A stretch of DNA of 38,484 bases from Stenotrophomonas beteli (GTDB taxonomy: Bacteria > Pseudomonadota > Gammaproteobacteria > Xanthomonadales > Xanthomonadaceae): contig NZ_LLXV01000034.1 of the NCBI RefSeq assembly GCF_001431665.1, positions 1-38,484 on the forward strand. Reading direction: 5' to 3'. Shown here in pieces: positions 1-7,450 of this stretch. The notes under the pieces were generated by a model. It was not told where the DNA came from. It did no database searches and worked only from the letters and a program-made list of their open reading frames with translations. The stretch's first letter is position 1. Every line of letters starts with the position of its first letter. The translations under genes were made by a program, and so were the position numbers.

Positions 1-172
1 CCCATTCGCAGGGGTGTGGGGAAGGGGGGCGCTGTGCAGGGCTGCGCCCTGCACCTGCGGCGGTGCCGGCCGCTGGCCGGCAACCTCAAGAGCAAAAGCC
101 GCTGTCCGTGGGAGGGCGGGGTGGCCTTCGACAGTCTCCTGCGATCTAGCGGTGCTGGTGTGCTTGGTGGGC

Positions 173-218
173 GTCGACCTTGGTCGACACGGTAGATCCA
201 CGCCTTGCGTGGATGACG
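173..218. repeat. SMAG-like REP pair (GTAG-headed palindrome)
   Basis: A palindrome at 173-188 (GTCGACC, TT, GGTCGAC) is followed at once by GTAG at 192-195 and an 8-bp perfect stem (ATCCACGC at 196-203, GCGTGGAT at 207-214, loop CTT). GTAG followed by a short GC-rich stem is the hallmark of the SMAG repetitive extragenic palindromes described in Stenotrophomonas maltophilia, which often occur as pairs. Assignment is from the motif only. Confidence 0.55.
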
Positions 219-235
219 TTTCCGGTGGCGGCGAT

Positions 236-276
236 GGGGTCAGTTCCCTTTTCCATCGGAAAAGGGATCTGACCCC
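236..276. repeat. Long hairpin, possible terminator of the YaeR operon
   Basis: Two 19-nt arms (236-254 and 258-276) pair with a single T-T mismatch around a 3-nt loop (ATC); both ends are GGGGTCAG/CTGACCCC. It begins 8 nt past the stop codon of the minus-strand VOC gene, so it would fold at the 3' end of that mRNA. There is no T-run after it on the minus strand, so it is better read as an mRNA-stabilising or REP-type hairpin than as a canonical intrinsic terminator. From memory, hairpins with these end sequences are common between genes in Stenotrophomonas. Confidence 0.5.
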
Positions 277-284
277 CGGGGGCG

Positions 285-689
285 TCAACCGGCTTCGTAC
301 AGCTCCAGCGGCAGGTCGTCGGGGTCGGCGAAGAAGGTGAAGCGGCGGCCGGTGTATTCATCCACCCGGATCGGTTCGCAGGCCACGCCATGTGCGGCCA
401 GGCGCTGGATGAACGGCTCCAGCGTGGTGACCCTGAACGCGAGGTGGCGCAGGCCCTGGGCCTCCGGCCGGCTGGGCCGCGGTGGTGGCGAGGGGAAGGA
501 GAACAGTTCCAGCTGGCCGCCGTCGGGCAGGGCCAGGTCCAGTTTCCACGAATCGCGCGCGGCGCGGTGGTTCTCGGCCAGCACGCGCAGGCCGAGGATG
601 CGCACGTAGAAGTCCTTCGAGCGTGCGTAGTCGCTGCAGATCAGTGCGGCGTGGTGGATGCCCAGCAGGGCATCGGAATCGGCGTTCAT
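285..689 (-). CDS. gloA2: VOC-family metalloprotein, YaeR/GloA2 type
   Basis: This is a 134-aa single-module vicinal-oxygen-chelate protein of the glyoxalase-I-like YaeR group. The usual ligand positions of this fold are present: His13 (in IHHAALI), Glu61 (in QLELFSF), His82 (in LRHLAF) and Glu129 (in LPLELYE), and the ARDSW, FSFP.PP.RPSRPEA and FTFF.DPD.LPLELYE blocks match E. coli YaeR closely. Length is typical. The ATG at 689 overlaps the stop of the upstream hydrolase gene as ATGA, which indicates translational coupling and settles the start; a longer upstream extension would run through that gene. A metal-dependent isomerase or dioxygenase-like role is expected, but the substrate of this subgroup is not established. 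It is cytosolic, as there is no signal peptide. In E. coli yaeR sits next to tilS; here tilS is at the far end of the window. Confidence 0.88.
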   Translation of the reverse strand: MNADSDALLGIHHAALICSDYARSKDFYVRILGLRVLAENHRAARDSWKLDLALPDGGQLELFSFPSPPPRPSRPEAQGLRHLAFRVTTLEPFIQRLAAHGVACEPIRVDEYTGRRFTFFADPDDLPLELYEAG

Positions 690-1756
690 TGCAGGGTGTC
701 CAGCCAGCGCTGGGCGATTTTCTGCGCCAGCGGATAGGGTTCGGGGTCGTTGCGGTTGGTCAGCACGATCACGGTCAGGTGCTTTTCCGGGTGGCGCACG
801 ATCACGTTGCGGAAGCCGATGCTCTCGCCGCTGTGCCATTGCACCGGTCCCAGCAGTCGCCAGCCGAAGCCGTAATGCGGTACGTCGCGCTCCGGGGTGC
901 GGGTGGCCGGGCTGAACATCGCATCGCGCGAGGCCTTCGACAACAGGCGGTTGTCGTACAGCGCGGCATCCCAGCGTGCGAGGTCATCGAGCGAGGAATA
1001 GAGGCCGCCATCACCGAGCACGGCGCTGGTGGTGCTCTGGTCGGTGCGCTGCCAGCGGCCGTCGATCAGGCTGTAGCCATAGGCGCGCGCGGCCACCGTA
1101 TCGACGCCGTCCTGGTGGGCCACGGTGTGGGCCATGCCCAGCGGGACGAAGATGCGCTGCCGCAGGAAGGCGGCGAAATCCTGGCCGGAAGCGCGGCCAA
1201 CGATCAGTGCCAGCAGCGCGTAGCCGCTGTTGCTGTAGCGGTACTGCGTGCCGGGCGCAAAATTCAGGTGGTCCTGGCGTGAGAGCAGGGCCAGCACGTC
1301 GGCGTCGTGCACCTGGCGGCTGTCGGCCGGATCCATCAGGTCTTCGTAGTCGAGCAGGCCGCTGGTATGCGAGAGCAGCTGGCGCAGGGTGATGGCTGCA
1401 GCCGCCGGCGGCAGTTCGGGCAGCCACTGCCGCGCGGTCTGGTCCAGACCGAGCCGGCCGTCCTCGACCAGCAACAGCACCGCCGCAGCGGTGAACTGCT
1501 TGCTGATCGAGGCCAGCCGGAAATTGCTGGCTGCGGTGACGGCGGTGCCGTCCTCCACCACCGCCAGGCCATAGCCGCGGCGGAACACCGCTTGCCCGTC
1601 GTGCAGCACCAGCACGGCGGCGCCAGGCACCTGGCCATCGTAGGCCTGCATCAGGCCGTCAATGCCCGCATCCGGCGGGGCCAGCACCGGAGCGGCGGCG
1701 GCCGCCAGTGGCAGCAGGCCCAGCACGGCGGCGAACAGGGCGACGGCAGGGCGCAT
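686..1756 (-). CDS. Exported serine hydrolase, beta-lactamase/class C PBP-like family
   Basis: The 356-aa protein has a hydrophobic Ala/Leu-rich signal peptide (about residues 1-22) and the three active-site elements of the beta-lactamase-related serine hydrolases: SxxK at Ser83-Lys86 (SISK), YSN at Tyr174-Asn176 and HSG at 308-310. It should act in the periplasm as a D-aminopeptidase, esterase or beta-lactamase-like enzyme; the motifs do not decide which, and resistance should not be assumed. The ATG at 1756 is chosen because it starts directly at the signal peptide. Its 5' end lies 16 nt behind the stop of the DUF885 gene and its 3' end overlaps the YaeR-like gene by 4 nt, so the three genes are probably one transcript. 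Confidence 0.87.
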   Translation of the reverse strand: MRPAVALFAAVLGLLPLAAAAAPVLAPPDAGIDGLMQAYDGQVPGAAVLVLHDGQAVFRRGYGLAVVEDGTAVTAASNFRLASISKQFTAAAVLLLVEDGRLGLDQTARQWLPELPPAAAAITLRQLLSHTSGLLDYEDLMDPADSRQVHDADVLALLSRQDHLNFAPGTQYRYSNSGYALLALIVGRASGQDFAAFLRQRIFVPLGMAHTVAHQDGVDTVAARAYGYSLIDGRWQRTDQSTTSAVLGDGGLYSSLDDLARWDAALYDNRLLSKASRDAMFSPATRTPERDVPHYGFGWRLLGPVQWHSGESIGFRNVIVRHPEKHLTVIVLTNRNDPEPYPLAQKIAQRWLDTLQ

Positions 1757-1772
1757 GGCGGCTCCGGCAGGG

Positions 1773-3713
1773 TCAGGGGGATGGGGCGGTCGTGACGCTG
1801 GCCGGTTCGGCCATCCAGCGTTCCATCTTGCGGTCCAGCACATCCAGCGGCATCGAGCCGTCCTTCAGCAGTTCGGCGTGGAAGCGGCGCAGATCGAAGG
1901 CGGCGCCCTGGCGGGCCTTGGCCTTGTCGCGCAGGGCGACGATGGTGGTCAGGCCGGCCACGTTGGACAGCGCCTGTCCGGGCTGGGCCATGATCCGCTC
2001 GACTTCGGCGTTGGCGTCATCGCTGCTCATGTCCACGGTCTTCTGCAGGTAGGCCACCGCCTGCTGCTTGCTCCAGCCCTGGGCGTTGACGCCGGTGTCG
2101 GCCACCACGCGCGCGGCGCGCAGCAGGCGCGAGTAGAGGTAGCCGATGCGGTCGTAGGGATCGGTGTAGACGCCCAGGTCCTCGCCCAGCGTTTCGGCGT
2201 ACAGGCCCCAGCCTTCGACGAACGCAAGATCGCCGCCAAGGCGGCGGAAGCGTGGCAGCTTGGCCAGTTCCTGCTGCAGGCCCAGCTGCACATGGTGGCC
2301 GGGGATCGCTTCATGCAGGTACTGCACCGGCACGTTCCAGCGCTTGCGGCTGGGCAGGTCGCGGGTGTTCACGTAGAGCACGCCAGGCTGCCCGGCCGGC
2401 GACGGCTGGTAGGCGGCAGCGGCGGCGGTCAGCGCACGCTCCGGTTCCACCGCACGCACGTCCAGCGTCGATTTGGGCAGCGTGTCGAGCACCTGTGGCA
2501 GGCGTGCGTTGACCTGCTGCTGCACCTGGCGGTAGCGGTTGATCAGCGCGTTGGCATCGCCGTACTGGAACTGGCGATCGTTGCGCATGCTGCGCAGCAG
2601 CTTGGACGGCGTGCCACGCAGCTTGGCATCCTTCATCACCGTGGCGATCTGCGCCTGCAGTTCCTGCACGCGTTGTTCGCCCAACGCGTGCAGCTGCGCG
2701 GCGGTCTGGTCGCTGGCCGTGGTCTGCACGATCAGGTTGGCGTACCAGGCCTGGCCATCGGGCAATGCGCCCAGGCCGCTGCTGGCGCGCGTGGCGGGCA
2801 GGTATTCGGTGGCGATGAAACCGCGCAGGGCACGGTAGGCTGGCATGATGCGCAGTTCGATCATGCGCTTGTATTCGGCGCTGATGCGCGCCTTGTCCTC
2901 GGCCGCGATGGTCGCAGGCATGGTGCGGATCGGCGACCAGAAGATGCTCTCTTCGGCGGTCGGCTTGATCACCGCATCGAGCTGCGGCAGCACCTTTTCC
3001 ATCAGGTCGCGCGGCTGCACGACGCCGGCCTTCATGCCCTGGCGCATGTTATCGATGGCCTGGTCGAACAGCTCGGGGATGCCCAGCGAACGGCGCGACC
3101 AGGTGTCGTAGTCCTGCACCGTGTTGAACGGCTGCGCACCGGCACCGGCACCGAGGATCGCCATGATGCTGCCGATGTTGTAGTACTGGCTGATCGGCAT
3201 CATCCAGCTCGGGTAGCGCTCGGCCGCCAGCGAGGCGCGTGCGTCGCGCACGAAGATCTCGTAGCTCAGCAGATCCTGGCCCTGCAGGCCGTCACTGCCG
3301 AGCTTCTCGACCTTGCCCAGCCATTGGGTGGTGAAGTCATGCGACTGCTGGCGCCAGGCGGCCGACAGGATGTTGGGCAGCTGATCGTTGTAGCGCGCTT
3401 CGCCCTGGAACGTGGCCTGCAGCGGGTTCAACCGCATCGAGGCATCCCAGTATTCGTCATACAGGCGTTCCAGCTGTACCTGCTTGGGTACGGCGCGGGC
3501 CGGGGCGACCGGACGCGCCGCAGCACGGCGCGCGCTGCTGCCACGGGCGGGCGCGGTGGCGCGGGCGGGCTTGGCCTTGGGCTTGGCCGCCTGGCGGGTC
3601 TGCGCGGCGGCAGGGCGGCTGGCCTTCTTCTTCGCTGCTTCGGCCGACGGCACGGCACTGAACAGGAACAACGCGGCGATGGCGGTGGCCAGGACGCGGG
3701 TGGGATGCGGCAT
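1773..3713 (-). CDS. DUF885-family exported protein, probable zinc peptidase
   Basis: The 646-aa protein starts with a clear signal peptide (residues 1-26, ending SAEA) followed by an unusual Lys/Ala/Pro/Arg-rich stretch (about 27-78) before the globular domain. The rest matches the DUF885 family: DEYW near the start of the domain, and the conserved metal-site block HEAIPGHH at residues 467-474, followed by a conserved EGWGLYAE motif, in which the Glu is a likely third ligand. This resembles the gluzincin layout (HExxH-like plus downstream Glu). A periplasmic or secreted metallopeptidase function is inferred; substrates are unknown. An SD-like GGAAG precedes the ATG. It is the first gene of a probable operon with the serine hydrolase and the VOC protein, 94 nt after the transporter gene. 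Confidence 0.88.
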   Translation of the reverse strand: MPHPTRVLATAIAALFLFSAVPSAEAAKKKASRPAAAQTRQAAKPKAKPARATAPARGSSARRAAARPVAPARAVPKQVQLERLYDEYWDASMRLNPLQATFQGEARYNDQLPNILSAAWRQQSHDFTTQWLGKVEKLGSDGLQGQDLLSYEIFVRDARASLAAERYPSWMMPISQYYNIGSIMAILGAGAGAQPFNTVQDYDTWSRRSLGIPELFDQAIDNMRQGMKAGVVQPRDLMEKVLPQLDAVIKPTAEESIFWSPIRTMPATIAAEDKARISAEYKRMIELRIMPAYRALRGFIATEYLPATRASSGLGALPDGQAWYANLIVQTTASDQTAAQLHALGEQRVQELQAQIATVMKDAKLRGTPSKLLRSMRNDRQFQYGDANALINRYRQVQQQVNARLPQVLDTLPKSTLDVRAVEPERALTAAAAAYQPSPAGQPGVLYVNTRDLPSRKRWNVPVQYLHEAIPGHHVQLGLQQELAKLPRFRRLGGDLAFVEGWGLYAETLGEDLGVYTDPYDRIGYLYSRLLRAARVVADTGVNAQGWSKQQAVAYLQKTVDMSSDDANAEVERIMAQPGQALSNVAGLTTIVALRDKAKARQGAAFDLRRFHAELLKDGSMPLDVLDRKMERWMAEPASVTTAPSP

Positions 3714-3807
3714 CAGGAGCTTCCGTGGAACACAGACCGTGGAGCTTGCACGATCCGGCCGCGTACGGCCAGCGTGAAGGCGCAGTCAGGTTACGGCTGC
3801 TGGGTCT

Positions 3808-4593
3808 TCAGTCAGCCGACGCGGCGGCACGCAGCGCTGCGGCGCGGTCGGCCCCCAGGTAACGTGTGATCGCGCGCCGCATCAGGTACAGCAACGGAAT
3901 GAGGGCGACCGCAAAGCCCATCTTGTAGAGGTAGTTGACGCTGCTGACGGCCAGGAACAACGACGTGGGCCAGTGCTGCGGGCCCAGCACGAAGGCGATC
4001 CAGATCACCACGAAGCTGTCCACCACCTGCGAGACCGCAGTCGAACCGGTGGCACGCAGCCACACATGGCGTTCGCCGGTGGCCTGGCGGATGCGATGGA
4101 AGACCGCCACGTCGATCAGCTGGCCCAGCAGGAAGGCCACCAGTGAGCCGCCGATGGTCCACATGCCCTGGCCGAACACGGCCGCGAACGCGGCCTGGTA
4201 GTCCGGCACGCCGTGGCGGTCCATCGAGGTGACCCACCAGCTGGCCGGCGCCAGCGAGATCGCCGCGAACGCGAACAGGAAGCCATAGCCGATCAGTACC
4301 ACCGCCAGCCACGAGATGAAGCGTACGCCGCGCTTGCCGAAGAACTCGTTGATGGTGTCGGTCATGATGAACACCACCGGCCACAGCAGGGTACCGGCGG
4401 TGAAGCTGAGCGAGCCGGTCTGGCCGAACAGGTTCCAGTTCAGCGGAGCGATGCCCAGGGTATCTTCCAGCGCGAAGATCTTCACCCCGATCAGCTCGGC
4501 CAGCACCGCGTTACCGCAGAAGAACGCGGCCAGCACGATGAACAGCAGGACCGCGCGGTCCTGCAGCGGGCGCTCGATCGGCGCCGGGGTCAT
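3808..4593 (-). CDS. yhhQ: Queuosine precursor transporter, YhhQ/VUT family
   Basis: The 261-aa integral membrane protein has about six hydrophobic segments and the family signatures: FCGNAVLAELIGVKIF at the N-terminus, TAGTLLWPVVFIMTDTINE in the second and third segments, and a late block with QLIDVAVFHRIR and VSQVVDSFVVI. E. coli YhhQ takes up 7-cyano-7-deazaguanine (preQ0) for queuosine synthesis; the same role is inferred here. The gene starts inside the end of the DUF502 gene (ATGA overlap at 4590-4593), so it is probably translated by coupling to it. No other queuosine gene is in the window. Confidence 0.88.
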   Translation of the reverse strand: MTPAPIERPLQDRAVLLFIVLAAFFCGNAVLAELIGVKIFALEDTLGIAPLNWNLFGQTGSLSFTAGTLLWPVVFIMTDTINEFFGKRGVRFISWLAVVLIGYGFLFAFAAISLAPASWWVTSMDRHGVPDYQAAFAAVFGQGMWTIGGSLVAFLLGQLIDVAVFHRIRQATGERHVWLRATGSTAVSQVVDSFVVIWIAFVLGPQHWPTSLFLAVSSVNYLYKMGFAVALIPLLYLMRRAITRYLGADRAAALRAAASAD

Positions 4594-5285
4594 TCGGTGC
4601 GTTCGCCGGCGCGTTCGCCGGCGCGGGTGAACGGCACGCTGGACGGCGCCACGGCGCCGCCGGAAATGATGAAGCTCATGGCCTGGTCGACGGTCCAGTC
4701 GGTGGGGGTCAGCAGTTCCACAGGCACGATTTCCAGATAGCCGGAGGTCGGGTTCGGCGTGGTCGGTACATACACGGCGGCCAGCTCACGGTCGCTGCCA
4801 TGTTCCTTGATCACGCGGGTGACCAGGCCGACCGACTTCATGTCACGGTGCGGGAAGTCGATCAGCACCACGCGCTGGGTGCTGCCTGGCTCGGTCTGCA
4901 GCATGTCCAGCAGCTTCTTGGCGCTGTCGTAGATGATGCTGGCCAGCGGAATGCGCTTGATGATCGCGCCGACCCAGCGCAGCAGGCGCTGGCCAAGCAC
5001 GCGGCGGCTGGCCACGCCCACCGCCAGGATCACCAGCAACGTGGCCAGCAGGGCGATGGTGTCCTGGATCCATTCGGCGCGCACCCAGCCGAGGTAATGC
5101 GGGAAGCTGGTCGCGATCTGTTCGGACAGCGGCACCACCAGCGGGCTGGAGATGCCCGACAGCAGCACGAACACGAACTTGACCACGACCCAGGTCAGCC
5201 AGATCGGCAGCAGGGTCAGCAGGCCGGTCAGGAACAGGCGCTGCAGGGAGGGGCGGGGGACCAGGGCGGGGGCTTCGAGCGACAT
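4590..5285 (-). CDS. DUF502-family inner-membrane protein
   Basis: The 231-aa protein has two transmembrane segments (about 17-40 and 66-90) and the DUF502 core: FLTGLLTLLPIWLTW at the start, then IPLASIIYDSAKKL, VVLIDFPH and VYVPTTPNPTSGYL in the soluble C-terminal part. Function of the family is not established in bacteria. The C-terminal tail contains a tandem duplication RAGERAGE encoded by two 12-bp copies at 4599-4622, next to the ATGA that couples it to the transporter gene. The ATG at 5285 is the natural start, 76 bp from the divergent gene at 5362, so a promoter probably lies between them. Confidence 0.88.
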   Translation of the reverse strand: MSLEAPALVPRPSLQRLFLTGLLTLLPIWLTWVVVKFVFVLLSGISSPLVVPLSEQIATSFPHYLGWVRAEWIQDTIALLATLLVILAVGVASRRVLGQRLLRWVGAIIKRIPLASIIYDSAKKLLDMLQTEPGSTQRVVLIDFPHRDMKSVGLVTRVIKEHGSDRELAAVYVPTTPNPTSGYLEIVPVELLTPTDWTVDQAMSFIISGGAVAPSSVPFTRAGERAGERTE

Positions 5286-5361
5286 GGGCGCATTGTAGCG
5301 GCCGCGGCCGGTCGATTACGCTGGGGAATCGACTGCGGCAACGGCACATGGAAGGGAAGCT

Positions 5362-6678
5362 GTGTTGAAGATTCTGCGCGGACTGGGCTGGGCCGTGGCC
5401 GGCCTGCTGGTGCTGGCCATCGTGGTGTGGTGCGCCTCGCGCATGTGGCCGGTACCCGAGTCGCGGTTGCAGGCGCAGCAGCGACTGGAAGCGCGCCTGC
5501 CGGCGACCGGCCACAACGGTTATGCCTTGCTGTGGACGTTGCCGTTCGACGACCTCGATGCCCGGCAGCGCGAGCAGGCGCTGGCCGAGGATGTACGGCG
5601 CTGGGAGGCCGACCCACACGGCCGAAGCAGCGGCCGGACACACCTGGTGGCCGACCATGCCGAGCTGCACTCGCGGCCCGGCGCCGGTTGCGGGCCGGCC
5701 GCCGGCGGCTGCCTTGCCCAGGTCCGCGCGGACCCGCAACGCTTCGTGGAGGCCCATGCCGGGCACCAGCAGCTGCATGCGCGGCAGGATCAGCTCGCCG
5801 AAGCGGACTACTTCGCCTCGCCGTTCCAGCCGAAAGGCGAGGGCATTGTGGTTCCGTTGCCGGCCTATGGGGTGGTGATGGACGCCACCAGTGCACGCGC
5901 GCTGGCCTACGTGCAGGGCGATATCGACGGTGCCCTGCGAGGCGCCTGCCGTGGGCTGCAGCTGGGCCGGCGGCTGCTGCCCGGCGGCAGCTATCTGGTC
6001 GAGAGCATCATCGGTGCCAGCCTGGTACAGGCCAACGCCCAGTTGCTGGCTGACATGCTGGTCGAACTGCCGGCCGATCACGCCCTGCCGGCGGAATGCG
6101 AACAGGCCATGCAACCGCTGCGGGCCGAGGAACAGAGCCTGTGCCGTGCCATGCAGGGCGAGTACGCGATGAGCCGGGCGGCGATCGAGTCCTCGGCCCA
6201 GCAGTTTGGCGGCGTCCTGGTGCTGGATCGGAGCAGCACGTTGGCGCGCGTGGCCGGCAATCTTGGCTGGGCCTGTGGCGCAGCTGCCTTGGCCGCGCTG
6301 GAGGCCGATCGGCCGCTGCCGGTGCAGGCGCCGCCGCAGCAGGATTTCGGTTGCCTGTCCAATGTGATGGGGTGCGTGCTGAGCGGGATCGCCGCGCCGG
6401 CCTACCCCGCGTATTCGTCACGCTCCCAGGATGCGGCGGCGATGCTGCGCCTGCTGGGCGCGCAGCGCTGGTTGCGGCAGCAGCCGGAAGATCCGGCCGA
6501 GGCGCTGCAGCGGCTGCCTGCGCAGTTCCGCTCGCCGCTACGGGTCCCCCAGTTGTCGGCCGATGGCCGTCACCTGCAGGTGACGCGGCGTTCGCCGCCG
6601 CGTGGAAACGCTGAGAGTCCCTGGTTGTCCGTACCACTGATGGCGGGCGCCGGTGCAACCGCCGCTGCCCGCGACTGA
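5362..6678 (+). CDS. Membrane-anchored protein of unknown function
   Basis: I do not recognise a named family in this 438-aa protein. It has one N-terminal transmembrane segment (about residues 9-24) with a short basic cytoplasmic end, so most of it should face the periplasm. The soluble part begins with ATGHNGYALLWTLPFDDLD, has a close Cys pair at 110 and 117 (CGPAAGGC), a hydrophobic central block around GIVVPLPAYGVVMDA and several Gln/Glu/Ala-rich helical stretches. The GTG at 5362 is preceded by a good SD (GAAGGGAAG, about 7 nt away); a TTG follows directly and could also serve. It is divergent from DUF502 and ends 8 nt from the convergent neighbour. Reading-frame length and codon use match the surrounding genes, so it is a real gene. 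Confidence 0.75.
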   Translation: MLKILRGLGWAVAGLLVLAIVVWCASRMWPVPESRLQAQQRLEARLPATGHNGYALLWTLPFDDLDARQREQALAEDVRRWEADPHGRSSGRTHLVADHAELHSRPGAGCGPAAGGCLAQVRADPQRFVEAHAGHQQLHARQDQLAEADYFASPFQPKGEGIVVPLPAYGVVMDATSARALAYVQGDIDGALRGACRGLQLGRRLLPGGSYLVESIIGASLVQANAQLLADMLVELPADHALPAECEQAMQPLRAEEQSLCRAMQGEYAMSRAAIESSAQQFGGVLVLDRSSTLARVAGNLGWACGAAALAALEADRPLPVQAPPQQDFGCLSNVMGCVLSGIAAPAYPAYSSRSQDAAAMLRLLGAQRWLRQQPEDPAEALQRLPAQFRSPLRVPQLSADGRHLQVTRRSPPRGNAESPWLSVPLMAGAGATAAARD

Positions 6679-6686
6679 GCCGCGGC

Positions 6687-7403
6687 TCAATCGGTACCGG
6701 CCTGCGGATCGAACGCCCAGCCATCACCAACGGTCTGCAGCGTCCAGCGGCGGCTGCTGCGCAGTGGCTGCCAGCGCACGCTTTCCTCGTCGTCCTCGAT
6801 GCTGCCCTCGGTATGCTTCACCTTGCGCGTGGAAAAATTCACGCTCATCGACGTGGCCTGTCCTGAATTGCGCATCACCGAGTTCCGGTCGTAGCCGATC
6901 AGCGCGAAGGCATCGTCCTGCCAGCGGAAGGTGAAAGCGGTGGTACCCATCGACCAGCTTCCTGCGCTGGAGAAGGAGAACAGCGCCACCCTCAACGTGC
7001 CGCGCTGGATGCTGGCACCGCCCTCCTCAAGCGGGTCACTCATCACCGGGTTGTCCAGGCGCGGTATCAACTGATGGTCCTGCACCGCCAGCACGTAGCC
7101 GGCCGGGCGTGACCACGCCACGGCGAGAATGCGCGGGTTGCTGTCGTACGGCGACGGGCCGAAGCCATCGTGCTCGATGACATTGCGCGGGTCCTGCTGG
7201 CGCAGCACCAGCACCAGGTCCGCGCGGCCATCCCGGTCGAGATCGCCTTCGATGCTCGATTCAAGTGTCCAGCCATTGGGCACGAAGCCGGCGGCAGTGG
7301 CCGCCTGGGCCGGCAGCGTCGGGTACTGCACCGGCGGCAGGTCCAGTGCATGGGCCGCGCACGGCAGGGTGCCCAGCAGTGCCGCAAGGGTGCAGGGTCG
7401 CAT
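6687..7403 (-). CDS. Exported protein of unknown function with FG-GAP/VCBS-like motif
   Basis: The protein is 238 aa with a signal peptide (about 1-19, ending CAAHA). After it comes GDLDRDGRADLVLVL (residues 53-67), the calcium-loop-like motif seen in FG-GAP/VCBS repeats; the rest (DPRNVIEHD, NPRILAVAW, ALFSFSSAGSW, FTFRWQDDAFALIGYDR) resembles small periplasmic proteins that carry one such repeat. The upstream ATG at 7415 is rejected as start because its own codons contain the SD (GGAGG) properly spaced for the ATG at 7403. Substrate or partner is unknown. It lies 47 nt after the DUF4442 gene on the same strand and may share its transcript. Confidence 0.78.
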   Translation of the reverse strand: MRPCTLAALLGTLPCAAHALDLPPVQYPTLPAQAATAAGFVPNGWTLESSIEGDLDRDGRADLVLVLRQQDPRNVIEHDGFGPSPYDSNPRILAVAWSRPAGYVLAVQDHQLIPRLDNPVMSDPLEEGGASIQRGTLRVALFSFSSAGSWSMGTTAFTFRWQDDAFALIGYDRNSVMRNSGQATSMSVNFSTRKVKHTEGSIEDDEESVRWQPLRSSRRWTLQTVGDGWAFDPQAGTD

Positions 7404-7450
7404 CGGAGCCTCCATGGCAGGGCGCCAGAGGATAGCGCCTGTGCGGTGGG

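Larger units (their letters stand above)
1..284. repeat. Gene-free repeat-rich intergenic region
   Basis: No credible coding frame lies here; the short frames overlap palindromes and have no family signature. From left to right it holds a perfect 9-bp-arm palindrome at 34-54 (arms GTGCAGGGC/GCCCTGCAC, loop TGC), a GCCGGCC/GGCCGGC-type palindrome near 66-81, the string GGCGGGGTGG at 115-124, a GTCGACC/GGTCGAC palindrome at 173-188, a GTAG-headed REP-like hairpin at 192-214, and a 41-nt hairpin at 236-276. The 34-54 palindrome and the 115-124 string recur in the same order near the right end of the window (38300-38389), so this looks like a shortened copy of the same intergenic repeat family. 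Confidence 0.6.

Noticed and set aside
14..340. A short plus-strand open frame in the left repeat region
   Set aside because: It runs through several palindromic repeats and over the end of the VOC gene; no homology-like features or SD.
1662..3869. A 735-codon open frame antisense to the DUF885 gene
   Set aside because: Shadow of the real minus-strand gene, composition-biased and without recognisable motif.
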